From: Tetraselmis striata
Lineage: Eukaryota > Chlorophyta > Chlorodendrophyceae > Chlorodendrales > Chlorodendraceae
DNA: 64,000 bases
Direction: 5' to 3'
NCBI GenBank assembly: GCA_006384855.1
Contig: VCJN01000433.1
Span: 1 to 64,000, forward strand
Part shown: in pieces, positions 20,494-36,358 of the stretch
Layout of the letters: each line of letters begins with the position of its first letter
Position numbering within the stretch: position 1 is the stretch's first letter
The notes under the pieces: generated by a model
Told to the model about the DNA's origin: nothing
Databases searched by the model: none
What the model saw: only the letters and a program-made list of their open reading frames with translations
Position numbers and translations under genes: made by a program

Positions 20494-21854
20494 AATGCTG
20501 TTTTTTGCGGCGGCACGCGTGCGCTTATTCGCCCAATGCCACTGGCTACGTGGCAGCACGATATCGCGTATCGTTAGGGCGGCACGCGGCTAGGGCGGCA
20601 CGCGGACCGTGGTATGAAACGGACCTTATAAATACAGCATTGCGCCGGAATATATGTAGTACCGTAGTATAGTGGGCGGGAGGAAGATTTGATAATCGGC
20701 CAACTTGGGTTTTAGCGACAGTAAATTTTTATTGGACATAGAGGTTAAGAAAGCTTTTTCGGTTCTAAAGCGGGACTGGTGGGGGTTTTTGCCGTCCCAT
20801 TTGGCACAGGGGTCTTACCTTAAGACTCAAGCTCAAGAGCCTTCATGTGGTCTGCGCGCATACCCGTATTGTCGATGTGTGCAATGCTTGTCCGCCTGCT
20901 TGTCGACAGTGTTGTCGGCGAGGTAAGCATCTTCGATCCAGTTGGCTGGTGGCATGTGACAAGTCGTCAATGGCAATTGTGGCAGCGTGGAACACATATG
21001 TTCCGGCTGGGTAGCGGTGGATGGGGCGCTACTAGGACCAGGTGGGGCGTCAGGACTTTTCGAGGATTGTCCGAGGCAAAAAATGCCAGCGGGGTAAAAC
21101 AATAATGGCACGGTATGATCTGGCGTATAATCCATAATAATGCTACGCGCGAACAATAAAATACAGTCGCTACTATTACCCAACAACGGCATGCGTGCGA
21201 ATCCGTTACCTAGCACATTTATGCGTAATGCGCGAAGTAAATAAACACAGTATGACCGATACCCGATGTAGAAGACATATTACCGCGTGTACAAAAATTC
21301 GGATTGACGGTGGTAAATGTAGCAGGCAAGCATTACGGATGGGCGAGTAGTAGCTGTGGTCGCTAGTTTAATGTTAGTCATTAGTCATTGACTATATGTT
21401 TAGCTAATTGCCGAGGCATGCACGATGAGTCGATGACTGAAGCAGTGGAGGCAAGCGGGCGGGCAGTTGGCCGGGCATGCTCGGTTTTTTGCCAGTAATG
21501 CCGGGGCGGCGTCGGTATTATTTTTGGATAGCACGTTTCGCGATCGCGGGTAACGTGTGGCAGCAGCTGTGTCTGCTGGGATGGCAAAGCATGCATATAC
21601 TAGCAGGACCGACGCAGCTCGCGCGAAGGCAACGAGTGCGCCGACTCGACAGGCAACGGGCCTGACGAGGAGGCCCCGTCATGCGCAGACACCGGCATGC
21701 ATGAGGGGCTCGGCCGCGCTCTCAGGAGTTAGCTCGCTCTCTGGGGGCAGGTTAATTGGCATAGTCTCGGGGATGGGGGATAAACTCGGCCAGTAAGAAG
21801 GATTGTCGATAGATTATAATTCGAAATCGGATCTAGGCTGGCCCCAAACCGTCG

Positions 21855-22280
21855 TTAATCGGCATGGCGGTGCAAGTGCAGCTTGGTAATGCCCTTAGCT
21901 GTCTTGTCGGTTGCCACTGTCGGGAAGCGGGCCTCACTCGTTGACGAGCATTTCCCGATGGAGTGGCTCATTCGGCCACAACCATGGCACATGCCGTCAT
22001 AGCGGTCATAGGCCGAGGGTTGGGGTGTGGCTGTGGCATGCGTGGCAGCGGGAGGGGGCGCGCACATGGGGAGGGGGGCGGGGGGGGCGGATTATGTCCG
22101 TTGACGATGCGTGGATGACGTCCGTGGGTGGGGCGCGGGTCGCGGGCTTGGCCAGCTCGACTAGGATGACCCATGCCACCGGGTGTCGGTCTCCACGGCC
22201 CCGGCGTTGCTAGCAGCGGTGGCGGCGCCGGCAGGGTGGTTGTCCGCGATGGAAGCAGGGAGTGACCGGCATACACGGTG
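21855..22280 (-). pseudogene. Ty3/gypsy gag remnant with CCHC knuckle
   Basis: The minus-strand frame contains CHGCGRMSHSIGKC, an exact C-x2-C-x4-H-x4-C nucleocapsid knuckle, preceded by a Pro/His-rich region in an offset frame. The two frames overlap with an indel at about 22050-22090 near a G-rich run. Confidence 0.65.
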
Positions 22281-22386
22281 GGAGCGAGGCGGGGATCGTT
22301 AACCAGAGCTCAAACGAAACTAATGTAAGCTTTATGCGGGAGGCTTTAGCGTATGTAGGTAGGAAAACGGTTTGCAACAACGGAAT

Positions 22387-22711
22387 TGTTACAGTGTACC
22401 GGCCATACACGGCTTTGTACAGCTATTGGCATGGCAGCCGGTCGCAAGCAGGTGCTAGGCTTGCAGATGCGATCTGGTCTTGAAGTCATCGGGGATTGCT
22501 GCAGACAGCCTCGGGCATTGGTAGAAGTATGCGAGCGTATAATGTGGCCGTACGTCGTCGGTAAGATGTGTAACATGTATTGGTGCATGGTGTGCGGGCA
22601 ATGACCAGATGAGTAGTACATATATGAGTATAGATATACGGGCATGCATGTGTTAACGAGTATGATGGGTTATTAGAGTTGGCAGGTAGGGTTATAGTGG
22701 TAACCCTAACA
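22387..22711 (-). repeat. 5' LTR of the first Ty3/gypsy element
   Basis: 325 bp, beginning TGTTAGGGTT and ending CTGTAACA on the minus strand (TGTTA...TAACA). It is closely similar to 41340-41656, the 3' LTR of the other copy. Confidence 0.75.
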
Positions 22712-23559
22712 ACAGCTGACGAGCTACCCTCGCCACGCAACCCCACCTCCGCAGCCCGCGCATAGGGCACACGCTCGCACCAGGCTACATTATGGGCGTG
22801 CTGCCCAAAAGTGTGATTCCCGGATCTGCGCCGCGGCGATCCTCGCCACCGCGTTGTGGTTTGGGCGTTCTGCCTGCCACAACATGCCTGTTGAACAACA
22901 TGCCTGCCACTTGGAGCTATTTGCTGGGCGTGGCACTAGTGCCGGTTGTGTTCCTGCCCCCGCAGAATACATACATTACCCCGGGTTACGGTAGGACTGC
23001 TTCCAGGCGGGGGGCGGGGTTAGGGTTAGGGCTGGCTGGGAGGGCGTCAAGCAGGTGTACCGGGGTGCACCTGGGGCGCGCACGCTTACGGGGTTGAGAA
23101 TCGTGACAATTTCTGCACGCCCAGACCTCATATTATTCCTGACATCCAATTTCCATGCGGCCCGATATTCGTACCGTGCGAGTACCTCGTATACATGATT
23201 ACGTATATTTACATGAGCTAGCAGCAGAAGGCGATATCGGAAATCACCAAAGAAAAGTAACGTATAGATGATTATCCTTACTGCAGGTGGTACCGGCGGT
23301 AGAACATGCTTTTGACGATGATGATGCCGCCGGACGAACCGCCAGCGGGGGCGTTGTGGGCGGCGGATCGCTCTCGTGCACGGCCCCTCCGGCGTCCGCC
23401 CGTGCAGCTCATATTGAGTAAGTTAAGACTTGCCTGCTTGGGCCAAATCTTCACCGCAAGCACGCGAGTTACAGCGTCGCGCGGCGCAGCGCGTGTGCAC
23501 GCATCGTCAGGTACACATATCAGTGTACTCGGGGGCAAGCTAAGACGAGGGGCAAATGG

Positions 23560-23598
<39 letters not shown>

Positions 23599-23813
23599 CA
23601 TGCTGCAAGTACTATCTAAAGCAGTGTCCTGATGTGGCAGGCCGGACACACAGCGATCCCACGGTGACACAGGTCCCCTACTGCCACCTGACGGCACAAG
23701 CAGCCACTTTCCCGTGAAGCTAGAAGGGTTACCCGGCTGTCGAGGCTGGGTCTTGCAGACAGACGTCCTGTGTCACTGCTCCCGTGAGATCTTAAGGCAC
23801 AGGGGGTCCAAGC
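22712..23813. other. Intergenic region upstream of CDC5
   Basis: No gene seen. It holds a TTAGGG-like doublet near 23023, a 52-bp LINE insertion (23208-23259), and a poly-G tract of about 28 nt at about 23562-23590. No TATA box was clear near 23814. Confidence 0.6.
23208..23259 (-). mobile_element. 52-bp LINE 3'-end micro-insertion
   Basis: It contains ACATGAGCTAGCAGCAGAAG, the 3' UTR end of the 1961-3056 LINE in the same orientation. It is flanked by the direct repeat ACGTATA (23201-23207 and 23260-23266). An extremely 5'-truncated copy is inferred. Confidence 0.65.
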
Positions 23814-28687
<4,874 letters not shown>

Positions 28688-29077
28688 TGTTCCCGGCGCC
28701 TTGGAGGTGTGTGTCAGATTTAGCGTCCACTCATGGCCTCAGTAGTGGGGAAGCAGAAGGAGTCCACGTTCAAAACACGAAATTGGCTGCATGCACAACT
28801 GCAGTCTGCCAAGCAAGGTTCTGTGGTCTGTGGCAAATTGGACACCCGGGGAATAACTCCGAATTTTGCAGTGGTTTTCTGGAGAAGGAATCTTGTGCAA
28901 ATAATCAAAAGGGAAAGCGCTGCACACATTGTAGCACCAGAAGGTCCTTTACAAACTGCAAGTTGCCTACGTAGATGCTGTGAAAATCCACTGATACATG
29001 TGTTTACGAAGCTGAATGTCTCTTTCCCCTGTGAATGCTAGCCATCTACATACCCCCCAGCATTTGATTTAATGGCT
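28688..29077. other. Shared 3' intergenic region
   Basis: 390 bp between the stop codons of two convergent genes, probably holding both 3' UTRs. Nothing else was recognised. Confidence 0.6.
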
Positions 29078-30637
29078 TCAGTACCAGCCCCGGCCGCGTC
29101 CTCGTCCCCTGCCTCGAGGGGCATACCTTTTGCACAGAAACACAGCAAATTATACACAACCATTGTGCGCCATAAGCTGCAATCACACTTGGCATTGCAT
29201 GCAACCGAACAAATACAAAAAAAAAACAGATGGATCACAAGCATGGAGCAGAAATCATGAGCAAATGTGTTCACGTGCATGAGCCGCGTACCCATATCCT
29301 CTGCCACGCCCATAGGGATTGAACCGCCCCCGGCCGCGGCCACGCCCTCTACCCATTTTCATTCCAGGGACATTCGTGCGTTTGGCAGACACCTGTGACA
29401 CCACAAGCAGCAGTTCCCATTAAAAATACCGGGGCAGAACAATGGGGCATGACACAAAAATAATCTGAGGTCAGCACTGGTGATGAGAGGAGAAGAAGGA
29501 GTTGGGGGGGGGGGGGGGGGATGCCTTTATCTGACGCCCTCGTAGTTCGCTATCTGTTAGCAGGACAGCTGCCGCCACGGCATCAGCCTCGAGAAACTCC
29601 ACATATGCAAACCCCTGTTGAGGGAAATCAAGGAAACTCAGCAGGGCCATCACCGCCGCCAATCACTCTGCCTGCGGGTCAATGCTGCGGTACAGTAGTC
29701 AATATTGGATGGGACATGCCTTTGCCTGGCCAAACTTATCCGTGAGGATCGTTACGCGGTTGACAGTCCCGCATGACTGCAAGGAGAACGGCAGGGAACC
29801 TCAGATACTCCGCATGTATAGAGCCTGGACGCGTAATATTGCCCGGCTGCCATCAACCGCACCTGAAAGTGGACCTGGAGCTCCTCGGGGGTGCATGCGT
29901 AATCAACATTGCCTACATAAATAGATCTCGCATCGGCCTCCTCACGCGAGCCTTCCTCTCCCGGAGTCAGTGCCGCGTCGTCTCCAGTCACTAGACCTGC
30001 CTCCTCTTGCACTTTAGCCTGGCCAGCGATGGTCTCCGAGTAAGATTCTGGCCCATAGATGAAAATATGTGCTAAACGCTGCATGTTCATGGCTGTATAT
30101 AGGCAGGTAGCTCATCCAGCCAACCCATCCTCACCTGGATTGCTTTTAACTTTTCTGCTTCCTCCTCCATCTGGGCAAGCTTAGCCTTCAACGCGGGCAG
30201 CTACACATGTTGCGAAGTGTTATAGACAAAAAACAAAAAACTCAACCAAAGACCCCACCGCTGATGCAGGTTGACACAGACATGCATTAACTATAGAGGG
30301 TGTCCGAGCTGCACGGCAGGGGGCCAGGTGGAGCAAGCTGTGGGGCACGCTAATGTGCAGGTGAGGCAGCAAAGGTGCCACACGGTGCGCAAGGTATTTT
30401 CAAGGCGGCGCAGGCTGACACGTTTACTGCCATCTAACCTTGTTTAAGAAGTCGCGTCCATGACGACCTCGGGCAGCGGGGCCTGGACCGCAACTCTGTG
30501 CATACGGGCCGCGCGTAAGGGGTGGGGGGGGGGAGGGGGCGCACGTCATCGTCTGCCACCTCGCCCTCTCCTTTCCCTTCTTCCTCAAGCTGGTCTTCGA
30601 CCATTTCGTCCCCATACACTTCCTCATCATCAGCCAT
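29078..30637 (-). CDS. PABPN1: Nuclear poly(A)-binding protein (PABPN1/Pab2 type)
   Basis: The protein binds nascent poly(A) tails in the nucleus, stimulates poly(A) polymerase and sets tail length. Seven exons in correct phase were resolved: 30637-30545, 30200-30135, 30018-29863, 29776-29720, 29614-29525, 29392-29292 and 29126-29078, giving 203 residues. In order these encode an acidic N-terminus, a coiled coil (LAQMEEEAEKLKAIQ), one RRM with RNP2 IYVGNVDY and RNP1 KGFAYVEF, GRQIKVSAKRTNVPG, and an RG-rich tail ending GRGWY. Introns 4 and 5 must begin with GC (AAG/GCATGT and AAG/GCATCC), because only those boundaries restore the conserved protein. The poly-G at about 29504-29520 is in intron 5. 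The gene is convergent with CDC5. Confidence 0.95.
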
Positions 30638-30973
30638 AGTAGCTTGCCGTTACGACAGCCGCGAAGCGCAAACAGGCCTTGAAACAGCTTTGGTTCCAAG
30701 GTGGATCCGGCCTGGAAGCTTGCAGGGTGGGTGTGCGGAATCCGTGCGGCAGTTCCTAATGGTTTAGTGCGGCCCCGGAAGACGTGTCGATGGCGGAGGG
30801 GCGGCCGAGATCGCCCTCAAGGAGTACCGGCCAGGAAGTTAGGATTGCCACTCTGCGCCACACAGGGGTCTGACGTCTGAACCAAGGTTGCGCTGAAGTA
30901 CTGGTGTGACTTACAAAAAGGCCAGTAACAAATCCACAGTGCCTACACTGGTGCTACGCCGCTTATTGCTTAT
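30638..30973. other. Upstream region of PABPN1
   Basis: 336 bp between the PABPN1 start and the recombinase element. It should contain the minus-strand promoter and 5' UTR. No motif stands out. Confidence 0.5.
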
Positions 30974-31167
30974 TGATCTAAACTAGTCGCTAGTTTATGG
31001 GGTTTCCATCCTTGACCTAACCGTTTTTTTAGCTACAAGTGCTGCTCAGTGGTACGGGAACTAGTAACTGTTGTTGCGCCCTTGTTGGGTGCAGCACGAG
31101 TAGACATAAAAGCAGCCAGAACAGCTGAGCCTGCCATCTTCCAGTTTTCGCCGCGTTCCACGCAGCG
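30974..31167 (+). repeat. Split direct repeat A1
   Basis: 194 bp, nearly identical to 33898-34083 apart from an 8-bp CGCTAGTT-type indel near its start and scattered substitutions. Confidence 0.9.
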
Positions 31168-31280
31168 ATGTAAAAACTGTCTCGTAACCCGTTGCGAGCA
31201 AGGTCACCCCAGGTTGTTCAAGACCAAACCCGGCTCGCCACCCGAGTGTGATATTCTCGTCCGTACGTCCGTGCGTTACC

Positions 31281-32156
31281 ATGCCAGATGGAGAAGAACC
31301 CGTCGCTGAGCCGACGTTGGAGTCGCTGAACGCAGATATGAGGGCCCAGTCTTCATTACTGCGAGAGCTGGCTACAGCTGTGGCACAATTGACGGCTCGT
31401 GATCGCGTTGTTGATGGAGAAGGGGCACATGGCTCCGGCTCGGGGCAGCGCTTCGCGGGACAGCCGACAGGCAGCGGGGGAGCCGCAGAGCGCCCCGACT
31501 TGCTAGAGCTAGCCCAGAGCGGCCGTGTCGGAGCAAAATCCGTGAGTGCCGAGGATGATTACCTCGCGGTGCCAGAGCTACTGCAGAGAGCAGAGTCTGG
31601 TTACGAGGCCGTTCGACCGGTCAGCCGAGTGCCTGGACTTTTCCCTTTGAGCACCGACCTAACGAACGAGTACCTCAAGCAGGATGACCGGCGTCTGCCG
31701 GCCCAGGAGGAGTACTTGTGGATGTCGTGTTTCGGGGCCCACATGGCCGCCCTTTTCGTGGCGCTCGACGAGCTGCTACCTTACGTCCCCGCCACTAACC
31801 AGGACTTCACCCCCTACCTCGCGAGAGCTCGGAATCACGCCGAGGCCATCGACAAGGCGTTTCGTTTTCGTCTAGCCTTCCTGCGGAGGCTGAATGAGAT
31901 CAAGCGTGTGCACGGTGACCAAGGTGTTCTGGACGTGCTGCGAGCTCAGCATTTTCAGCCTGCTTCGGAGCATCTGGGTTCTGCGATTTTTGGGGACCTC
32001 ATGAGGGACTACGAGTGTCGTGTCTTCGAGGCGACCGTTGCCAGCAGCGCCAAGGCGACCGCTACTTCTCGAGTAGCGGCTGCAGCTGCAGGTCGCGGGC
32101 GTGGGCGAGGACGTGGCGGCGGACGTGGACGTGGCCGCGAAGGTGAGCACGAGTGA
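31281..32156 (+). CDS. Gag-like protein of the YR element
   Basis: The first ATG in the open frame (31281) gives 291 residues. The N-terminus is acidic with a predicted helix (LRELATAVAQLTARD). The middle is largely helical with a DEYLWMSCFGAHMAALFVAL-like segment. The C-terminus is a Gly/Arg-rich run (GRGRGRGRGGGRGRGREG), likely RNA-binding. It is immediately upstream of the recombinase frame with a 36-bp gap and lies between A1 and B1, the position of gag in this element class. No zinc knuckle. It is apparently intact. Confidence 0.65.
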   Translation: MPDGEEPVAEPTLESLNADMRAQSSLLRELATAVAQLTARDRVVDGEGAHGSGSGQRFAGQPTGSGGAAERPDLLELAQSGRVGAKSVSAEDDYLAVPELLQRAESGYEAVRPVSRVPGLFPLSTDLTNEYLKQDDRRLPAQEEYLWMSCFGAHMAALFVALDELLPYVPATNQDFTPYLARARNHAEAIDKAFRFRLAFLRRLNEIKRVHGDQGVLDVLRAQHFQPASEHLGSAIFGDLMRDYECRVFEATVASSAKATATSRVAAAAAGRGRGRGRGGGRGRGREGEHE

Positions 32157-32192
32157 CGGTGTGGGGCGCCGCTCGTCGGAGCTGCAAGAGCC

Positions 32193-33818
32193 TTGCGAGG
32201 CCACCTTTCGGTGACCGCCGCAAGACGCACCCTTGCAGCTCAACGGCGGGATGAGCGCCATGTGTCAGGATCTGACCCCCCCACCTTACAGACTTCATTT
32301 AGACCTTCCTCGGCGCGGCGCTTCTTACAGCTACAGCCGAGTGCGGCTCAACCATCCGCACGCCTGCACACGGCGGCTCAACCATCCGCCTTTCTTACAA
32401 CCCCATCCTTGCGTTCGTCGGTTGTTACACTACGTGTTACAACCGGTTCGCAACGACCAAGTTTCGCGCGTGTACGTTACGCACGTGACATGCGCTACGA
32501 GCGCGAAGGGCGCGCGGGGCGGCCCTCTTACCTGAACCTAGCCCCGCAAACCCGTACTGGAGCTACTGCAAACCCGTCCAGCAACTACCGGCCAACCGCC
32601 GGGAACCTAACCGTTGCTGCCGAGTACTTTGCGAGCAGTAGCCGTGCCGGTGGAACTCTGTCAGTAAAACGGCGCACTTACGTAATTGACGAGCCCGCAG
32701 CTATCGCTCCATGGGCTGCGTCACTGCGATCTCGACTGCAGGACGCGTTCGGCTCAGACGAGCTAGGCCAGCGGACGCTCGACCTGCTCTCCAGCTCCCT
32801 CAGCGCTCAGACCCTCAAGAGCTACGCCGGCAGGTTGTCTCAGTTCGCCGAGTTCTGCCACGACTCCGAAAACATCAGCCCGCTGGAAGCGACTACTGCT
32901 ACTGTTGTCCGGTACGTTGCCTGGATCGGGGAGCGAGGGCACATCGCAGCTAAATCGCTGCAGCCCTACCTGTCCGCCATCAACACCTTCTTCGAGCTGC
33001 ACAACCTCGTCCCGATCGCCAAGGACAGCCTACACCTCACTTCAGCAAGACGTGGGTTAATGTTGCGTCAGCGCCAACTGGACGCTGCCCCTTTGCGTGT
33101 CCCTATGCCTGCGGATGTAGCTTACCGCTTCGTCTCAAAGGCCGAGCTAATTGTGTCTGCTCCTTACCCAGAGTCCCACCTCGACTACCGAGCCCTCTTG
33201 GCCTCGGTTGTCAACTTCCTGTTCTATGCCAGGGGCCTTACTGGCGTCTCCTGTCGAGTGCAAGATGTGCATGTCGACACCTACAACATCACCTTGCAGA
33301 TCTACCGCGAGAAGGGTCGCGCTGGCCGGCGGAGACCCGACGACATGCGCGTACTTCTCCTTCCAGTGTCCGAGCACCCTCGAGTGGCACGTCTCTTGCA
33401 CCACTTCATCGACAACGTCCAGTCTGTCCCCCTGGTTATTGTTGGCTTGGCTGCCTCCAACTTCTGGGCTGTCAATGTGGCTTAGCAGTCAAAACCTTGG
33501 ACTGCGGCTACGATGTCAGACTGGTTGTCTACATCAGTCAACCTAGTCAATGTTGCCCCTCCTGCTGGCACTTCCTGGACTTCACACAGTCTACGCAAGG
33601 GCGCAGCCTCTGCAGCAAACGCCATCGGAGCGCCACTGTCCCACATCCGCTACCAAGGCGGTTGGGCCACTAACTCTGATGTCGTTCTGGACTACATCGA
33701 CCCCAACGTTCTTCCTTCTCCTGGCGCGTGGTTCTTCTTTGGACACATCGCCCCCCTCCGCCACTTCCAAGTCCAACAGGACTCCGCAGCGGTGGCCTTC
33801 CCAGTGCCTCCTTCATGA
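32193..33818 (+). pseudogene. Tyrosine recombinase of the YR element
   Basis: One frame runs from 32193 to the TGA at 33816-33818 with a single in-frame TAG at 33483-33485. The N-terminal ~170 codons are low complexity. An arm-type SAM-like domain follows (LKSYAGRLSQFAEFC ... LQPYLSAINTFFELH). The catalytic domain has FLFYARGLTGV (likely Arg I), HSLRKGAASAANAIG (His-x-x-Arg box), YQGGW and VVLDYID (nucleophile Tyr). The HSLRKG box and Tyr lie beyond the TAG, so the product is dead unless the stop is read through. No ATG is near the frame start; expression by fusion or frameshift from gag is possible. Confidence 0.75.
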
Positions 33819-33871
33819 CTTGGCGCTACCCCTTCTCCGTCAATCCACCGCTCTCTACGTTCGCTCAAGAC

Positions 33872-33899
33872 TGGCAAAACCAGACTCAACTTTGAAATG
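33872..33899 (+). repeat. Split direct repeat B1
   Basis: 28 bp beginning TGGCAAAACCAGACTC, abutting A2. Identical to 34176-34203. Confidence 0.9.
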
Positions 33900-34083
33900 A
33901 TCTAAACTAGTTTATGGGGTTTCTATCCTTGACCTAACCGCTTTTTAGCTACAAGTGCTGCTCAGTGGTACGGGAACTAGTAACTGTTGTTGCGCCCTTG
34001 TTGGGTGCAGTACGAGTAGACATAAAAGCAGCCAGAACAGCTAAGCCTGCCATCTTCCAGTTTTCGCTGCGTTCCACGCAGCG
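33898..34083 (+). repeat. Split direct repeat A2
   Basis: 186 bp copy of A1, directly after B1. Confidence 0.9.
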
Positions 34084-34175
34084 CCCCCCCTGACTCCGTT
34101 TTCCCTCCACGCTTTCGCTAAACCATCATGCCATTTTCGGCTCTTGACCGTGTAAAACAGCCTGCGCGACCTTTT

Positions 34176-34203
34176 TGGCAAAACCAGACTCAACTTTGAA
34201 ATG
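34176..34203 (+). repeat. Split direct repeat B2, right end of element
   Basis: 28 bp copy of B1, ending TTTGAAATG. Confidence 0.85.
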
Positions 34204-34967
34204 CCTTCGTGTTCTGAACTTTTCATCGCGACCGTGCGATTACCGTAACGGTATATCGTACGGCCGGTAGTCGCTAATTCCCCTACCTCTTGGGTTGAGC
34301 GGAGGAAAAGGAGGACCGCGTCCGAAATCGCCTGGAATACGAGAGAATCGATACCGGCTACACTACGGTTTTATGACGGATTTTGAGGCGTCCTCCGTCC
34401 GTCCGTCCGTCCGTCCGTCCGTCCTCCGTCGTACGCGCTTTGTGTATGAACCGTCATACGTTCGGTGTTTGCTCGTTTGATTTCTATGCGCTCTTACCAC
34501 AGTCCGTAAAAATCCTGCGACTAAGACGAAGTTATATTGAATTACACCGGAAACATACTGCAACGATCACGAATGTCCGTCCGTTCGTCCTCCGTCATAC
34601 GCGCTTCGTGTATGAACCGTGTATGAAGTTCGGTGTTCGCTCGTTTGATTTCACGGTACAGGTACGAGTACGTCTCATTTCTGAATGGATGAGCGTGTAA
34701 TCTAGCCCAGGCCTGCACGTCCTATGCCGGCACGTCATATATCCGTCTGATACGCCAAAATAACGCGGTACCGCTGCGCGTTTTTGCTGCTGAATCAGCA
34801 AGCGAGACGCGCCCTCTTTATTTGAACAGCGACTATACGGTGGTCCATGTATATGCTGTAAAATGATGCTGTAAAAATGGGTCGCCGCGGTGCGGGGGCA
34901 GTCCGCCGACGGACGAGCGACGGTCGAACGCCCATCAAAGAACAACCCGACTCAGTCCAGGGTTGCA
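34204..34967. other. Spacer with CCGT microsatellite
   Basis: No gene. It contains (CCGT)n at about 34394-34425. A segment of about 80 bp is repeated at 34425-34490 and 34580-34655 (shared TACGCGCTT, GTGTATGAACCGT and TTCGGTGTT...GCTCGTTTGATTT). The left end of the Harbinger element probably lies here, but its terminal repeat was not identified. Confidence 0.5.
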
Positions 34968-36358
34968 ATGGTGGCGTCCAGCCGCACGGAAGCCGCCGCT
35001 GTCGCCGAACGGCAGGCTTTTTTCGTGAACGTCTTGGCGCCCGTTGCTGTCCTCGCCAGCCGCCGCCGCCAACTCAGGCTTGCGTCCGTGCTTAACCTGG
35101 AGCACGCGAGAGTGAGGCTGATTGAGCGCGTGTTATGGCCTAGTGGCTTCAAGGTGGGCGGCCGCAAGGCAAACAAAAAGCGGCGGCGGCTGGACCGGCA
35201 TGACCGTTGGGACATGGACGACGCGGATTGGCACATGCGCTACAAGATCTCTAAAGACCGCTTTGCCGAGATCATCGCCACCATTCGTGACGACGTCGAG
35301 GCAGGTGACAAGAAGCAAGGCGGGCGTGGCAGCGGTGGAGTGATTTCCGCAGAGTTGCGGCTATCAATGGCGCTGCGCTATTTCGCTGGTGGGCGCTATT
35401 TGGACATAGCGGACGTGCACGGAGTGGCTCCTGGGGCAGTGCATCTCTTCGTCGCCCTTGTCATCAAGGCGTTGCTGAAGCATTACCAAGACAAGTGGAT
35501 CACCATCCCACTCAACGACTCGGAGAAGCTAGACGCCATGGCCAGGGAGTTTTGGGAGCTCAGCGGAGAGACGATGTAGTCCGGGTGCATAGGCTGTGTT
35601 GATGGCATAGTTTTACCCATCGAGTTGCCTAGTTACGGTGAGGTTGAAAACACCAATGACATGAGAAACCGCAAGTGCTGCTTCGCTGTGGTATTTCAAG
35701 CCATGTGTGATGCACGCCTGCGGTTTCGATGGGCGGCAGCGAAGACAACCGGCAACACTAATGATGCCTTGGCATGGGAGACTTCTGGCCTGTCGCGCTA
35801 TTTGCACACTCACCCTTTGTCCCAGCCGCACTGGCTGGCAGGTGATGATGCGTACGAGGCCAGCGGGCAGATTTTGACTCCACTCCCTGGTGTGAATCTT
35901 TCTGAGTTTGAAGCCGCGTTCAATTCTACTTGAGTCGCTGCCGCATCACCATTGAGCGCGCCTTTGGAGTCTGGAAGAAACGTTGGGGAGTGTTCCACCG
36001 CCCATCCGGTATGGCGCTCTCGCTCTTCACTAAAATGGTATTGGCTAACATGATCATGCACAACATGATCATAGATGATGAAAATGAGTCCGATGCCAAC
36101 ACAGTGGGGGAGAGTATGCGTCGTCATCAGATAATCTTGGATTTAGGGTTTGGCAGCTCCAGTCGCTTTCGTGGCACAGCCGGTGAGATGTCTGATGAGC
36201 AGCCAAGCGACGCGCCGGAAGTCATGTTCAACGACATGACCGAAGCCGAGCCGAAGGATGTTGCATGCTGGCCACCGTTACAGAGACAGTGGTTGCTAGA
36301 TAGCTTGCGTGAAAGGGGCATCACCAAGATCGGTGTCTCATCAAAGTTCCTATTATGA
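34968..36358 (+). pseudogene. PIF/Harbinger DDE transposase, broken
   Basis: From ATG 34968 the protein shows a helix-turn-helix-like region (ISAELRLSMALRYFAGG ... YLDIADVHGVAPGAVHLFV). The catalytic signatures then follow: GCVDG (first Asp), GDDAYEA (second Asp) and RITIERAFGVWKKRW (Glu), with MIMHNMIIDDE after. Two lesions are visible: an in-frame TAG at 35577-35579 just before GCVDG, and a one-base frameshift near 35925-35935 just before the Glu box. It is therefore not functional as read. It is convergent with the Myb/SANT-like partner at 36517-37960, the usual two-gene Harbinger set. Confidence 0.85.

Larger units (their letters stand above)
19623..20625 (+). mobile_element. 1-kb Harbinger-like element with 52-bp TIRs
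   Basis: The ends are inverted repeats of about 52 bp with three mismatches (each contains TTTCATACCACGGT and two copies of CGTGCCGCCCTA). The 3-bp TTA at 19620-19622 and 20626-20628 fits the TWA target of PIF/Harbinger elements. The second gypsy copy, near 44650, lacks the insert. A 22-bp perfect hairpin (19748-19769 with 19789-19810) using the same GCGTGCCGCC core lies near the left end. There is no transposase; it carries a Cys-rich reading frame. Confidence 0.8.
18586..22711 (-). mobile_element. Decayed Ty3/gypsy retrotransposon, 3'-truncated
   Basis: The minus-strand order is 5' LTR (22711-22387), gag with a zinc knuckle (about 22280-21855), a protease/polyprotein remnant (about 21220-20660), then a reverse transcriptase remnant (about 19440-18590) with YFDDVLV. 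Stops and frameshifts interrupt the frames. Integrase, RNase H and the 3' LTR are missing: similarity to the second copy (41340-45510) stops at about 18586. A 1-kb Harbinger-like element (19623-20625) interrupts it. Confidence 0.75.
30974..34203 (+). mobile_element. PAT/Ngaro-like tyrosine-recombinase retroelement
   Basis: The split direct repeats have the order A1 (30974-31167), coding region, B1 (33872-33899), A2 (33898-34083), B2 (34176-34203). This nested A-B/A-B layout is the diagnostic terminal structure of PAT/Ngaro-type YR retrotransposons. It encodes a gag-like protein and a tyrosine recombinase. The usual reverse transcriptase/RNase H region between them is absent, so it is a deletion derivative or non-autonomous form. 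No target duplication is visible, as expected for recombinase-mediated integration. Confidence 0.8.

Noticed and set aside
30974..34083. LTR retrotransposon, with the ~190-bp direct repeats as LTRs.
   Set aside because: The 28-bp B repeats nested with the A repeats and the tyrosine recombinase signature fit a split-direct-repeat YR element; no integrase, PBS or TG...CA ends.
33483..35579. TAG as a sense codon: the clear nonsense codons in the recombinase (33483), Harbinger transposase (35577) and tandem gene copy 1 (near 52492) are all TAG.
   Set aside because: The two conserved genes, CDC5 and PABPN1, have no in-frame TAG in their assigned exons. The gypsy remnants also contain TAA stops, and three cases in decaying mobile genes are too few.
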